Below, piece by piece: positions 1 to 7,206 of a stretch of DNA of 10,529 nt (position 1 is its first letter; every line of letters begins with the position of its first letter). The stretch is from Lachnospiraceae bacterium UBA3282. GTDB taxonomy: Bacteria; Bacillota; Clostridia; Lachnospirales; Lachnospiraceae. A program made the translations under genes and the position numbers. The notes beneath the pieces are model-generated. The model was not told where the DNA came from and made no database searches. It saw only the letters and a program-made list of their open reading frames with translations. Where the stretch lies: NCBI GenBank assembly GCA_002361735.1, contig DETS01000097.1:1-10529 (forward strand). Reading direction: 5' to 3'.

Positions 1-653
1 ACGACCAGTGGAGCAACATGCTGGGCGGTACGGATCTGATCCGCAGAAAACTGGGGAAAGACGCTTATGCCATGACCATTACCCTGCTGATGAATTCCGA
101 GGGCAAAAAGATGGGCAAGACCCAGAAGGGCGCGGTCTGGCTTGATCCGAACAAAACCACTCCCTTTGAGTTTTATCAGTACTGGCGTAATGTGGATGAC
201 GCGGATGTGCTCAAATGTCTGCGGATGCTCACTTTCCTGCCGCTTGCGCAGATCGAGGAGATGGATCATTGGGAGGGCAGCCAGTTGAACGAGGCAAAGG
301 AGATATTGGCTTATGAGCTGACCAATCTGGTGCACGGTGAGGAGGAGGCGGAGAAGGCAAAGGAAGCTTCCAAGGCGCTCTTTGCCGGCGGCGGCAGTTC
401 CGAAAATATGCCGACGGTGACGCTTTCTGAGGCGGATTTCAGAGATGGTCAGATAGATATTCAGGGCATTTTGGTGGCAGCCGGTCTGGCGGCTTCCCGT
501 TCCGAGGCGCGCAGGGCTGTGGAACAGGGAGGCGTGACCGTAAAAGGCGAGAAGGTGACTGACTTAAAGACCTGCTACACAAAAGAAGATATTGCGGCCG
601 AGGAGTTTATTGTGAAGAAAGGCAAAAAGAGCTTTAAGAAGATTCTCGCATAG
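1..653 (+). CDS. tyrS: Tyrosyl-tRNA synthetase, C-terminal part (5' end outside window)
   Basis: Charges tRNA-Tyr with tyrosine in the cytoplasm (class I aminoacyl-tRNA synthetase). The reading frame is open from the window edge, with the first whole codon at base 3, and ends with TAG at 651-653. About 216 residues are visible of a family length near 400-420. The visible part opens with DQWSNMLGG and DLIRR, the end of the catalytic Rossmann fold. KMGKT follows at visible residues 36-40; this is the KMSKS-type ATP loop in the KFGKT form found in many bacterial TyrRS. AVWLDP and the helical anticodon region come next, with LVHGEEEAEKA. An S4-like RNA-binding domain forms the last 70 residues (SRSEARRAV, GGVTVKGEKV). 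The internal ATG at base 18 is not the true start, because coding similarity continues upstream of it. No clear terminator was found in the 120 bases after the stop. Confidence 0.95.
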   Translation, partial: DQWSNMLGGTDLIRRKLGKDAYAMTITLLMNSEGKKMGKTQKGAVWLDPNKTTPFEFYQYWRNVDDADVLKCLRMLTFLPLAQIEEMDHWEGSQLNEAKEILAYELTNLVHGEEEAEKAKEASKALFAGGGSSENMPTVTLSEADFRDGQIDIQGILVAAGLAASRSEARRAVEQGGVTVKGEKVTDLKTCYTKEDIAAEEFIVKKGKKSFKKILA

Positions 654-773
654 TCTTTGTGTCAGAAAAAAGCCGTGAAATCTTGATGGAATGTTGGCTG
701 CAATGACAGAAAACGGTATGTCGGCTAAGCGATAAGATAAAATAACATATGTAATAGAAAGGGAGATGTCACT

Positions 774-1757
774 ATGGAAAAGAGAGCAAAAGGCAGAACA
801 CTCATGTCCTACGCACCGGATATCAAGGTGGTGGATTGTACACTGCGCGATGGCGGGCTGGTAAATGATTTCTACTTTACGGATGAGTTTGTCAAAGGGC
901 TGTACCGCGCAAATATCAAGGCAGGCGTGGATTATATGGAGTTTGGCTATAAGGCGTCAAAAGAGATGTTCGACGTGAATAAGTTCGGCAAATGGAAATT
1001 CTGCGACGACAAAGATATCCGCGCCATCGTAGGCGACAATAAAACAGATATGAAGATCGCTGTGATGGCGGATGTGGGAAGGTGTGATTTCAGAAAAGAT
1101 ATTTTGAATAAGAAGGACAGCCCGATCGATCTGGTGCGGGTGGCGACCTATATCAACACCATACCGGCGGCAATTGAGATGATCGAGGACTGCACAAAGA
1201 AGGGCTATGAAACTACGGTCAATATCATGGCGATTTCCAAGGCAAATGAGACGGATCTGGATGCGGCGCTCGATCTGCTGGGGCAAAGCAGCGTAGGCAC
1301 GATCTATCTGGTGGACAGCTACGGCTCCCTCTACCCCGAGCAGGCAAGGCGCCTTGCGGATAAATATCTGGAAGTGGCGGAGAAATACGGGAAAAAGGTT
1401 GGGATTCACGCACACAACAATCAGCAGCTTGCCTTTGCGAATACCACGGAGGTGGTGATTATGGGCGTAAGCTACTTAGACGCTACGGTGAGCGGTATGG
1501 GACGCGGATGCGGAAACTGTCCGAGCGAACTGCTTTTGGGATTTTTGAAAAATCCCAAATATAACATCAATCCGATCCTGCGTTTTATTGAGAGGGAAAT
1601 CAATCCGCTTAAGGAGTCCGGTGTGACATGGGGATATGATGTGCCGTATCTGTTGACGGGTATTCTGAACCAACATCCGAAAGCGGCAATTCAGTTTATG
1701 AAGGAGAACAGGAAGGATTATTACGAATTTTATTTGGAACTTTTGGAGAGTTTCTGA
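774..1757 (+). CDS. DRE-TIM (HMGL-like) aldolase-family protein, substrate unknown
   Basis: A 327-residue TIM-barrel protein of the HMG-CoA lyase / 4-hydroxy-2-oxovalerate aldolase superfamily, probably a divalent-metal-dependent C-C lyase or condensing enzyme in the cytoplasm. DCTLRDGG at residues 21-28 holds the DRE-type Arg25-Asp26 pair. DSYG lies at 181-184. IHAHNN at 211-216 gives the two metal-binding histidines, 212 and 214. GMGRGCGNCP at 241-250 matches the GxGxxxGN loop of the family. The start is the ATG at 774, served by GGGAG at 761-765; an in-frame ATG at 804 (residue 11) lacks such a site. In characterised DmpG/BphI aldolases a catalytic histidine sits four residues after the DRE arginine; here that place is Leu29, so the ordinary pyruvate-aldolase activity should not be assumed. 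No acylating aldehyde dehydrogenase partner lies beside it. Family is confident, reaction is not. Confidence 0.85.
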   Translation: MEKRAKGRTLMSYAPDIKVVDCTLRDGGLVNDFYFTDEFVKGLYRANIKAGVDYMEFGYKASKEMFDVNKFGKWKFCDDKDIRAIVGDNKTDMKIAVMADVGRCDFRKDILNKKDSPIDLVRVATYINTIPAAIEMIEDCTKKGYETTVNIMAISKANETDLDAALDLLGQSSVGTIYLVDSYGSLYPEQARRLADKYLEVAEKYGKKVGIHAHNNQQLAFANTTEVVIMGVSYLDATVSGMGRGCGNCPSELLLGFLKNPKYNINPILRFIEREINPLKESGVTWGYDVPYLLTGILNQHPKAAIQFMKENRKDYYEFYLELLESF

Positions 1758-1811
1758 TAAAATAGCTTATGATAGTTTATTACAAATGAACAGATACAGG
1801 AGAGGTGCGCT

Positions 1812-3491
1812 GTGAAATTGCAAGATGACGATCTGGAATTTATGAATCTGGATGAGGAATTTGATGCTTCGGAAGATGAGGATGCCTATGACGATAGCGA
1901 CGATTTTGACGACGAACTGGATGAGAAAACGCTCCGGTTTGTGCATAGGGTGTTGTTTCCTTCGGTTTTAGGGCTAGTGGCGTTGATCGTAGTGGTGGCG
2001 GCTGTCTTTCTGCTCAAAGGCGGAAAAAACACGGAAGAGAAAGCCGTCCCTGTAGCAGAAGATATTTCGGAGGCGGGAGAGCAGTCTGCAGGTTCGGAGG
2101 AAGAACAGGATATGCCCTCCGAGGCAGACGATGCTGCCGATCCTCAGAAAGATGAGGCGGCGGGAGAAGACGCAGCGGTCGGGGAAAAGGACGAACTTGC
2201 GCAGGAGGAGAAAGATCCCGAGACAGAGACCATGAGCACCGAACAGGGCACGGAGGTGGATGTGAGCCAACTTCTTTCCTCGGAAGCGGCAGCGGAAACC
2301 GACGAGATCACCTTTGGCATCGATGTGGCGAGATATCAGGGAACGATCGACTGGGCGCAGGTGGCAGCATCAGGGGTAGATTTTGCCATGGTGCGGGTGG
2401 GATACCGCATGGATGCAAGCAGGGAGATCGTGGCTGACAGTAACGCCCGTTATAATATGCAGGAAGCGCAGAAAAATGGGATCAAGCTGGGTGCCTACTT
2501 CTTTTCTACCGCGGTCAATGAGGAGGAAGCACGGGAAGAAGCAGATTGGACAGCTGACTATATTTCACAGTATCAGATTACCTATCCGGTAGCATTTGAC
2601 TGTGAGGGATTTGAGCGGACGGACAGTGCGCAGTACGGTTTGACGGCGGCGCAGCGAACGGACATAGCCATTGCTTTTTTGAATAGAATTTATGAGAGAG
2701 GCTATACGCCCATGTTTTATTCTTCCATGAATGAGATGACAGGCGATGCCAAATGGGAGACCTCAAGGATCGAGAAAACATACCGCATCTGGGTTTCCCA
2801 GTATCCTTCCGAGCCTTATCCGCAGACAGAAAAGTCTTCCTATGGCGGCACACATGTCATGTGGCAGTACACCAATCGGGGAACGGTCGCCGGGATCAGC
2901 CAGCCTGTGGATGTAAACATAGCTTATTTTGGATATGAGGGAACAGCCGGTGCGCAGAATGAGGAGACGCCGGAGGAAGCCAGTGCGGATGTGGAGGCTT
3001 TGATGCCGTTTACGGCAGTGGATGAGGAAGTAACAGCCAAGGATGTCACCAATCTGCGGAATATCCCCAGCCAGGGGGAGGACAGCACGGTGGTGTATAC
3101 CCTGAAAAACGGGGAGACCGTGAAACGGACCGGCGTGAGCGAAAGCGGCTGGTCGAGGCTTATCTACAATGAACAGACGGTTTATGCGGTGAGCAGCTAT
3201 CTGACGACAGATTTGGGCTATCAGGCGTCGAAGACGGAGCAGGAGGGTGCGGGCAGCGGAGACGGGTTAAAGACGAGATTTGCGGACAGAAACGAACAGG
3301 TAACGGCAAAGATCGAAGTGAATCTGCGGACGCTTCCCAGCGTAACCAATCCGGATGCCACAGTGGCTGCGGTGCTGCACAACGGAGAGTATGCCACCAG
3401 AACAGGCATCAATGAGGATTACGGCTGGTCACGGGTAGAGTATAACGGGCAGACGCTGTATTGCATCAGTAGTTACATAGTTGCAGAATAG
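1812..3491 (+). CDS. Membrane-anchored GH25 muramidase (lysozyme) with two C-terminal SH3 domains
   Basis: A 559-residue cell-wall hydrolase predicted to cut the beta-1,4 MurNAc-GlcNAc bond of peptidoglycan. The order is: a very acidic N-terminal tail (1-40, expected cytoplasmic), one membrane segment (about 48-68), an acidic Glu/Asp/Ala-rich linker (about 72-165), a GH25 domain (about 167-375), then two SH3b domains (about 405-464 and 496-557). GIDVARYQG holds the first active-site aspartate (Asp171). AFDCEGF holds Asp263 and Glu265, matching the DxE pair of Chalaropsis-type lysozymes. The SH3 copies share the pattern VTAK..VNLR..PS, then GW(S)R and an ending SSY. The start is GTG at 1812, preceded by AGGAGAGG at 1798-1805. 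It lacks a cleavable signal peptide, so it should stay tethered outside the membrane. It follows the aldolase gene by 54 bases and precedes the beta-helix gene by 10, so a shared transcript with the latter is likely. Confidence 0.9.
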   Translation: MKLQDDDLEFMNLDEEFDASEDEDAYDDSDDFDDELDEKTLRFVHRVLFPSVLGLVALIVVVAAVFLLKGGKNTEEKAVPVAEDISEAGEQSAGSEEEQDMPSEADDAADPQKDEAAGEDAAVGEKDELAQEEKDPETETMSTEQGTEVDVSQLLSSEAAAETDEITFGIDVARYQGTIDWAQVAASGVDFAMVRVGYRMDASREIVADSNARYNMQEAQKNGIKLGAYFFSTAVNEEEAREEADWTADYISQYQITYPVAFDCEGFERTDSAQYGLTAAQRTDIAIAFLNRIYERGYTPMFYSSMNEMTGDAKWETSRIEKTYRIWVSQYPSEPYPQTEKSSYGGTHVMWQYTNRGTVAGISQPVDVNIAYFGYEGTAGAQNEETPEEASADVEALMPFTAVDEEVTAKDVTNLRNIPSQGEDSTVVYTLKNGETVKRTGVSESGWSRLIYNEQTVYAVSSYLTTDLGYQASKTEQEGAGSGDGLKTRFADRNEQVTAKIEVNLRTLPSVTNPDATVAAVLHNGEYATRTGINEDYGWSRVEYNGQTLYCISSYIVAE

Positions 3492-3495
3492 GAGG
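3490..3495 (+). promoter_or_regulatory. Ribosome binding site fixing the DUF3737 gene start
   Basis: AGGAGG lies six bases before the ATG at 3502 and overlaps the TAG stop of the muramidase gene. It rules out the in-frame TTG at 3481, seven codons upstream, which lies before this site. Confidence 0.85.
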
Positions 3496-3501
3496 TTCCA
3501 C

Positions 3502-4356
3502 ATGAGAACAGTGGTTGAAAACCTGCAGTTTGATGAAGAACGGGCGTTATATCATCTGCAGGGCGCGGATGTAAAGAACTGTGTGTTTGCCGGTCCGGCG
3601 GACGGGGAATCCGTTCTAAAGGAATCCGGAGATGTGAATTTGACGGATTGTACTTTTTCCCTCAGATATCCCCTGTGGCATGTGAAGAAGTTTACCATGG
3701 AACATTCGACTATGGATGAGCTGACAAGGGCGGCTATCTGGTACGCGTCGGATGGAGAAATCCGCAATTCCACGCTGGGCGGCATTAAGGCAGTCAGAGA
3801 GTGTGAACGGATTTCTCTGGAGGACTGTCATATCGTGTCGCAGGAGTTTGGATGGAAATCGAAGGATATTACGCTGAGAGATTCAGAGCTTGAATCGGAG
3901 TATCCGTTTTTCGACAGCAGGAACGTGAAGCTGGAGCGGGTCAAGATGAAAGGGAAGTATTCCTTTCAGTATATGAAGAATCTGGAGATCACGGACTGCG
4001 TGCTGGATACGAAGGATGCCTTTTGGCACAGCGAGAATGTGACGGTCAGAAATTCCGTGGTAGAGGGAGAGTATCTCGCCTGGTTTTCTGACGGGCTGAC
4101 ACTGATTGACTGCAAGATCATCGGAACACAGCCCTTATGCTACTGCAAGAATCTGAAATTGATCAACTGTACCATGGAAGATACCGATCTCTCCTTTGAA
4201 TATTCGGAGGTGGAAGCGGACGTGAAGGGGCATGTGATTTCCATTAAAAACCCGAAGGCAGGAACCATTACGGTGGACAGTGTCGGTGAAATCATTAAAG
4301 AAGCTCCCGTTATGGAATGTTTGGGCGAAATCGTGGTGAGAGGAAATAACGAATGA
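3502..4356 (+). CDS. DUF3737-type right-handed beta-helix protein
   Basis: A 284-residue protein with no signal peptide or membrane segment, so probably cytoplasmic. The N-terminus (MRTVVENLQFDEERALY, then GPADGESVLKES) resembles the DUF3737 family; this match is from memory and the family has no established reaction. From about residue 20 to 235 it is made of short coils, each with a strand of the pattern hydrophobic-x-hydrophobic-x-x-(Cys/Ser). From Cys109 these strands repeat exactly every 19 residues (Cys109, Ser128, Val147, Cys166, Ser185, Cys204, Cys223), with aromatic residues at the turns (for example Trp118, Phe137, Trp175, Trp194). This is the layout of a parallel beta-helix, as in pectate-lyase-like folds, but no catalytic residues can be named. 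Start chosen at ATG 3502 from the AGGAGG site. The gap of 10 bases after the muramidase gene suggests co-transcription. It may bind or modify a polysaccharide, but this is only a guess from the fold. Confidence 0.8.
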   Translation: MRTVVENLQFDEERALYHLQGADVKNCVFAGPADGESVLKESGDVNLTDCTFSLRYPLWHVKKFTMEHSTMDELTRAAIWYASDGEIRNSTLGGIKAVRECERISLEDCHIVSQEFGWKSKDITLRDSELESEYPFFDSRNVKLERVKMKGKYSFQYMKNLEITDCVLDTKDAFWHSENVTVRNSVVEGEYLAWFSDGLTLIDCKIIGTQPLCYCKNLKLINCTMEDTDLSFEYSEVEADVKGHVISIKNPKAGTITVDSVGEIIKEAPVMECLGEIVVRGNNE

Positions 4357-4419
4357 TATTTTGAAAGTGAACGAAAACGCTGAGCGTTATTGTTTGATAT
4401 TATGATAGTTGGAGGACGC

Positions 4420-4448
4420 TTGTCAAGGTTTACTTAAGTTAATACATT
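4420..4448 (+). promoter_or_regulatory. Weak candidate promoter before a short rRNA-leader-like stretch
   Basis: TTGTCA (4420-4425) is separated by 17 bases from TACATT (4443-4448), a fair -35 but poor -10 box. Directly after it comes TTGAAAACTG (4447-4456), which resembles the conserved motif near boxA in Firmicutes rRNA leaders and spacers, and then the hairpin at 4474-4521. No gene follows on this strand. Confidence 0.3.
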
Positions 4449-4473
4449 GAAAACTGAAAAATGAGATAAAAGA

Positions 4474-4521
4474 AAAAATCGGCAAAATACTAAATTTGAA
4501 TTTAATATAGTGCCGATTTTT
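4474..4521. terminator. Bidirectional terminator between DUF3737 gene and aroC
   Basis: The arms AAAAATCGGCA (4474-4484) and TGCCGATTTTT (4511-4521) are perfect reverse complements, with a 26-base AT-rich loop that can itself fold (AAATT/AATTT). Each arm carries an A or T run, so the hairpin ends in a U-tract on either strand. It lies between two convergent genes, 117 bases after the DUF3737 stop and 9 bases after the aroC stop, so it can serve both. Confidence 0.8.
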
Positions 4522-4530
4522 CTCTTTGAT

Positions 4531-5631
4531 TTAATTTTTGTAAATCAATTTCAGGTGATCCATTTTGGCGCTCGCATTGACCAAAAGGGCATCCAAAAGG
4601 GTAATCGCCGCCATACTTTCCACCACTACGACAGCCCTGGGCACAATGACAGGATCGTGACGACCTTTGATGGAGATACGGATTTCTTCACCGTCCCGAT
4701 TTACGGTATCCTGGGGGGAGAAGATGGAAGGTGTGGGCTTTACATGGGCGCGCAGCACGATGCGGGAACCGTCGCTGATGCCGCCCAAGATCCCGCCGGC
4801 ATGGTTGGAGGCTTTCACGATCTTTCCGTCCTCTATGCGGAAGGGATCGTTGTTTGTGGAGCCGTTTCGGGTGGAGACCTCCACGCCGTCGCCGATCTCG
4901 ACAGCCTTTACGGCGCCGATGGACATCAGAGCCTTTGCAAGGTTGGCGTCCAGTTTCTCAAAGACGGGATCGCCCAAACCTGCGGGAACGCCGTCTATTA
5001 CGCATTCGATCACCCCGCCGGAGGAGTCATAACGGCTCATACAGTCGGACAGATATTTTTCTGCTAATGCGGAAGCGTCTCTGTCCGGCATACAGGTGGG
5101 TGTTTCGGCAATCGCTGTCTGGTCAAAACGATCCGGATCGATGGAGATGGGACCGATAGAGCGCGTATACGCGGACAGTTTGATGCCAAACTCCAGCAGT
5201 ACCTTTGCAGCGATGGCGCCTGCAGCCACACGGCCGATGGTCTCCCGTCCGGAAGAACGCCCGCCGCCTCTGTAGTCACGGAAACCATACTTTTGATCGA
5301 AGGTGTAATCTGCGTGTCCGGGGCGGTAGGATGCCGCAATTTCACTGTAATCACCGGAACGCTGCGAAGTGTTGCGGACAAGCAGGGAAATTGGTGCTCC
5401 CGTGGTTTTTCCCTCAAAAACGCCGGAGAGGATCTCTACGGCATCCGCTTCCTTGCGGGGGGTGGTAATTCTGCTCTGTCCGGGCTTTCGTCTGTCCAGA
5501 TATAACTGAATATCGTTTTCTGAAAGCGGTAATCCGGCGGGGCATCCGTCCACAACAACGCCCAATCCGGCGCCGTGAGATTCGCCCCAGGTAGTGATTC
5601 GATAGATAATTCCCAGTGATGATCCTGCCAT
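4531..5631 (-). CDS. aroC: Chorismate synthase
   Basis: Last step of the shikimate pathway: converts 5-enolpyruvylshikimate 3-phosphate to chorismate, the precursor of aromatic amino acids and folate, using reduced FMN in the cytoplasm. All 366 residues are present, the usual family length. The first signature, TTWGESHGAGLG, lies near residues 13-24 with His19. The central block RPGHADYTFDQKYG..DYRGGGRSSGRET spans about 103-131 with His106. The flavin-side loop NHAGGILGGISDG is at 277-289. The last signature, RHDPVIVPRA, is at 324-333 with Asp326. The start at 5631 is supported by GGAAGGG (5639-5645 on the minus strand) at suitable spacing. The gene is alone on its strand and convergent with the DUF3737 gene; no other shikimate gene is in the window. 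It runs opposite to its left neighbours and away from the carboxypeptidase gene, so it forms its own transcription unit. Confidence 0.97.
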   Translation of the reverse strand: MAGSSLGIIYRITTWGESHGAGLGVVVDGCPAGLPLSENDIQLYLDRRKPGQSRITTPRKEADAVEILSGVFEGKTTGAPISLLVRNTSQRSGDYSEIAASYRPGHADYTFDQKYGFRDYRGGGRSSGRETIGRVAAGAIAAKVLLEFGIKLSAYTRSIGPISIDPDRFDQTAIAETPTCMPDRDASALAEKYLSDCMSRYDSSGGVIECVIDGVPAGLGDPVFEKLDANLAKALMSIGAVKAVEIGDGVEVSTRNGSTNNDPFRIEDGKIVKASNHAGGILGGISDGSRIVLRAHVKPTPSIFSPQDTVNRDGEEIRISIKGRHDPVIVPRAVVVVESMAAITLLDALLVNASAKMDHLKLIYKN

Positions 5632-5758
5632 TGTCTGACCCTTCCTTGTAATGCGTGAAATTTTCTGATAATACCGTGCAAGTTATCCTGCAAAATAAAA
5701 TTGCGCCTGAAATATAAAATGTAGAATTAAAAACAACACTCATAGGAGAAGGCACACT

Positions 5759-5788
5759 TATATATACGAAAATTCGTAAATATTGCAA
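5759..5788 (-). promoter_or_regulatory. Candidate aroC promoter with inverted repeat in the spacer
   Basis: Read on the minus strand, TTGCAA (5783-5788) is followed after 18 bases by TATATA (5759-5764). It lies about 130 bases upstream of aroC. Between the boxes is the perfect inverted repeat TACGAA-AA-TTCGTA (5765-5778), a position where a repressor would block polymerase. The promoter call is from box matching only. Confidence 0.45.
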
Positions 5789-6000
5789 AGATAGCCCCAA
5801 AAAGCGCGTTTTTTCTTTCCTCATCATATCATATCTGTTCCAAAATGCAAGAGCGGGCTGTCGAAAAAAAGAAGGGAAAAATACGGTGTGGATGAAGGAG
5901 GGGATATCGAATCGTATCAGAAAAATCAAATCAAAAAGGAAAACTTTGGAAACTTGATGAAAAATTTGTAGAAATATATTAGATTTACATAAAAAAGGGG

Positions 6001-6028
6001 TGTACAAAAAAATTTTATATGTTATGAT
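6001..6028 (+). promoter_or_regulatory. Candidate promoter of the carboxypeptidase gene (extended -10)
   Basis: TGTACA (6001-6006), a 16-base spacer and TATGAT (6023-6028). The -10 box is preceded by TG one base upstream (6020-6021), the extended -10 form that compensates for a weak -35. It lies about 60 bases before the chosen start at 6089. Confidence 0.55.
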
Positions 6029-6088
6029 ATAAGGCAGGATAACAGTCGTAAATTGTTTGAATGTAATTTGAGGAACGTTGGGAAGCGA

Positions 6089-7156
6089 ATGAAGAAAACA
6101 TTTCGGGAAAAGATGATTGCTTACTTTATGGGAGTGGGCAAAAAACATAAACTGTTAAAGTATCCATCCATAGGGATATTGTCGGCTACGCTTTTCTTCT
6201 ATTATATTGGAAGACATTTTGTGACCAACAGTAAGCGCTATGCCAGTATGATTTTTGTGGGTATCTTTTTTGTCAGTAGCTGCAGTTTTTCTTTTGCGGT
6301 ATTTGCAGAGCGAACGGGATTTACCAGTGTACAGGAAACTTACAGCGCAGTCGTAGGGACATCGGATATCTCTCTGGCGGCTGTGGAGCCGATGGCGGCG
6401 GAAACAGAAGTGCTTTTGGAGGAGAAGAAAGGCAGCTCCGAGTATGAGACGGGAGAGGAAGCGCAGATAGAAGCATATACGTTGGATGATCTGCTGGAGC
6501 ACCATGAGCATGACCATGATGCGGAGGCATATGAGAAGCGTGTGGAAGAACAGACAGAGACAGTAACGGATACGGAGAGTGTCTTTGATCAATCTGATTG
6601 GCGTCTTGTTCTGATCAATAAGCATCATCCTATTCCCGATGATTATGATTTCAAGCTGGGTACCTTCACGTCGGGGATGCGTTGTGACGAGCGGGTGATA
6701 GAAGATTTGCTTCTCATGATGCAGGCAGCAAAGAAGGACGGTTTAAATCTGGTGGTTCGGTCTCCGTACAGGACATCCGATCATCAGGAGGATAATTTTA
6801 ATAACAGGATTAAATCGTATATGCGGCAGGGTTTATCTTATATGGAGGCTTACAAAGTCACTTCACAGGTGATTACGGTTCCGGGCTGCAGCGAACACGA
6901 AGTGGGGCTGGCGCTCGATATCACCTCAGAATCTTATACGCAGCTTAAGCGGGGGTTTGCCGATACGAAGGAAGGGCAGTGGCTTGCCGAGCACAGCTGT
7001 GAGTACGGATTTACCCTGCGCTATCCCGAAGGGAAGGAATATATCACGAGCATTGAGTATGAACCCTGGCATTTTCGTTATGTTGGCAGGGAGGCGGCCA
7101 CCGTGATGAAGGAGGAAAGCCTCTGTCTGGAAGAATTTTGGGATAAATATCTATAG
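6089..7156 (+). CDS. Membrane-anchored D-alanyl-D-alanine carboxypeptidase, M15B/VanY type
   Basis: Zinc peptidase predicted to remove the terminal D-Ala from peptidoglycan stem peptides outside the membrane. The call gives 355 residues. The N-terminus is basic, with hydrophobic stretches near 28-40 and 51-73 (the second ending FAVFAERT) that would act as a membrane anchor or signal. An acidic linker with a His-rich patch HHEHDHD (138-144) follows. The M15B domain spans about 170-345: RSPYRTSDHQ (224-233), SEHEVGLALD (268-277) giving zinc ligands His270 and Asp277, and EPWHFRYVG (325-333) giving catalytic Glu325 and zinc ligand His328. All expected active-site residues are present. The start is uncertain: ATG 6089 has GGAAG very close (6081-6085); TTG 6053 would add 12 residues and ATG 6113 would remove 8. 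It is probably its own transcription unit. The extracellular domain is secure; vancomycin resistance should not be inferred, since no van genes lie nearby. Confidence 0.9.
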   Translation: MKKTFREKMIAYFMGVGKKHKLLKYPSIGILSATLFFYYIGRHFVTNSKRYASMIFVGIFFVSSCSFSFAVFAERTGFTSVQETYSAVVGTSDISLAAVEPMAAETEVLLEEKKGSSEYETGEEAQIEAYTLDDLLEHHEHDHDAEAYEKRVEEQTETVTDTESVFDQSDWRLVLINKHHPIPDDYDFKLGTFTSGMRCDERVIEDLLLMMQAAKKDGLNLVVRSPYRTSDHQEDNFNNRIKSYMRQGLSYMEAYKVTSQVITVPGCSEHEVGLALDITSESYTQLKRGFADTKEGQWLAEHSCEYGFTLRYPEGKEYITSIEYEPWHFRYVGREAATVMKEESLCLEEFWDKYL

Positions 7157-7196
7157 TAGTGTGAGAAGAATTTGAGTTACAGTAAAGTTATGGCAT

Positions 7197-7200
7197 GGAG
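7197..7200 (+). promoter_or_regulatory. Ribosome binding site fixing the tgt start
   Basis: GGAG lies six bases before ATG 7207. The alternative in-frame ATG at 7195 overlaps this site and has no purine-rich sequence before it, so 7207 is preferred. Confidence 0.7.
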
Positions 7201-7206
7201 AATAGT

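Larger units (their letters stand above)
5632..6088. other. 457-base AT-rich divergent intergenic region
   Basis: This is the only gap over 300 bases. It separates aroC (minus) from the carboxypeptidase gene (plus) and holds a promoter candidate for each. A 21-codon basic open frame (5892-5957, plus) has no ribosome site. A long minus-strand open frame crosses the region but is rich in Phe, Ile and Ser and enters aroC out of frame, so neither is called. No RNA gene, riboswitch or repeat was recognised here. Confidence 0.7.

Noticed and set aside
654..773. Possible terminator or promoter after tyrS
   Set aside because: Only short complementary pieces (such as AGCCG with CGGCT) without a T run, and no -35/-10 pair of good quality.
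957..1415. 152-codon minus-strand open frame inside the aldolase gene
   Set aside because: Antisense shadow of a conserved coding region with no start signals.
1743..1773. TTGGAG/TATGAT pair before the muramidase gene
   Set aside because: Spacing of 19 bases and a weak -35 box; TATGAT alone is not enough to call a promoter.
4510..5067. 185-codon plus-strand open frame opposite aroC
   Set aside because: It is antisense to well-conserved aroC codons, has no ribosome site, and begins inside the terminator; its length comes from aroC codon bias.
5859..5865. TGTCGAA, matching the Spo0A box core
   Set aside because: A single 7-base match, about 140 bases upstream of the promoter candidate; expected by chance too often to call.
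5892..5957. 21-codon Lys/Arg-rich open frame in the divergent region
   Set aside because: No ribosome site or promoter close to it; short frames like this arise by chance in A-rich DNA.
5414..6148. 244-codon minus-strand open frame across the aroC start and the divergent region
   Set aside because: It enters aroC out of frame, is rich in Phe, Ile and Ser from AT-rich DNA, and shows no recognisable domain.
6089..7156. Reading the VanY-type gene as vancomycin resistance
   Set aside because: No vanHAX or vanRS genes nearby; M15B carboxypeptidases are ordinary wall enzymes in Clostridia.
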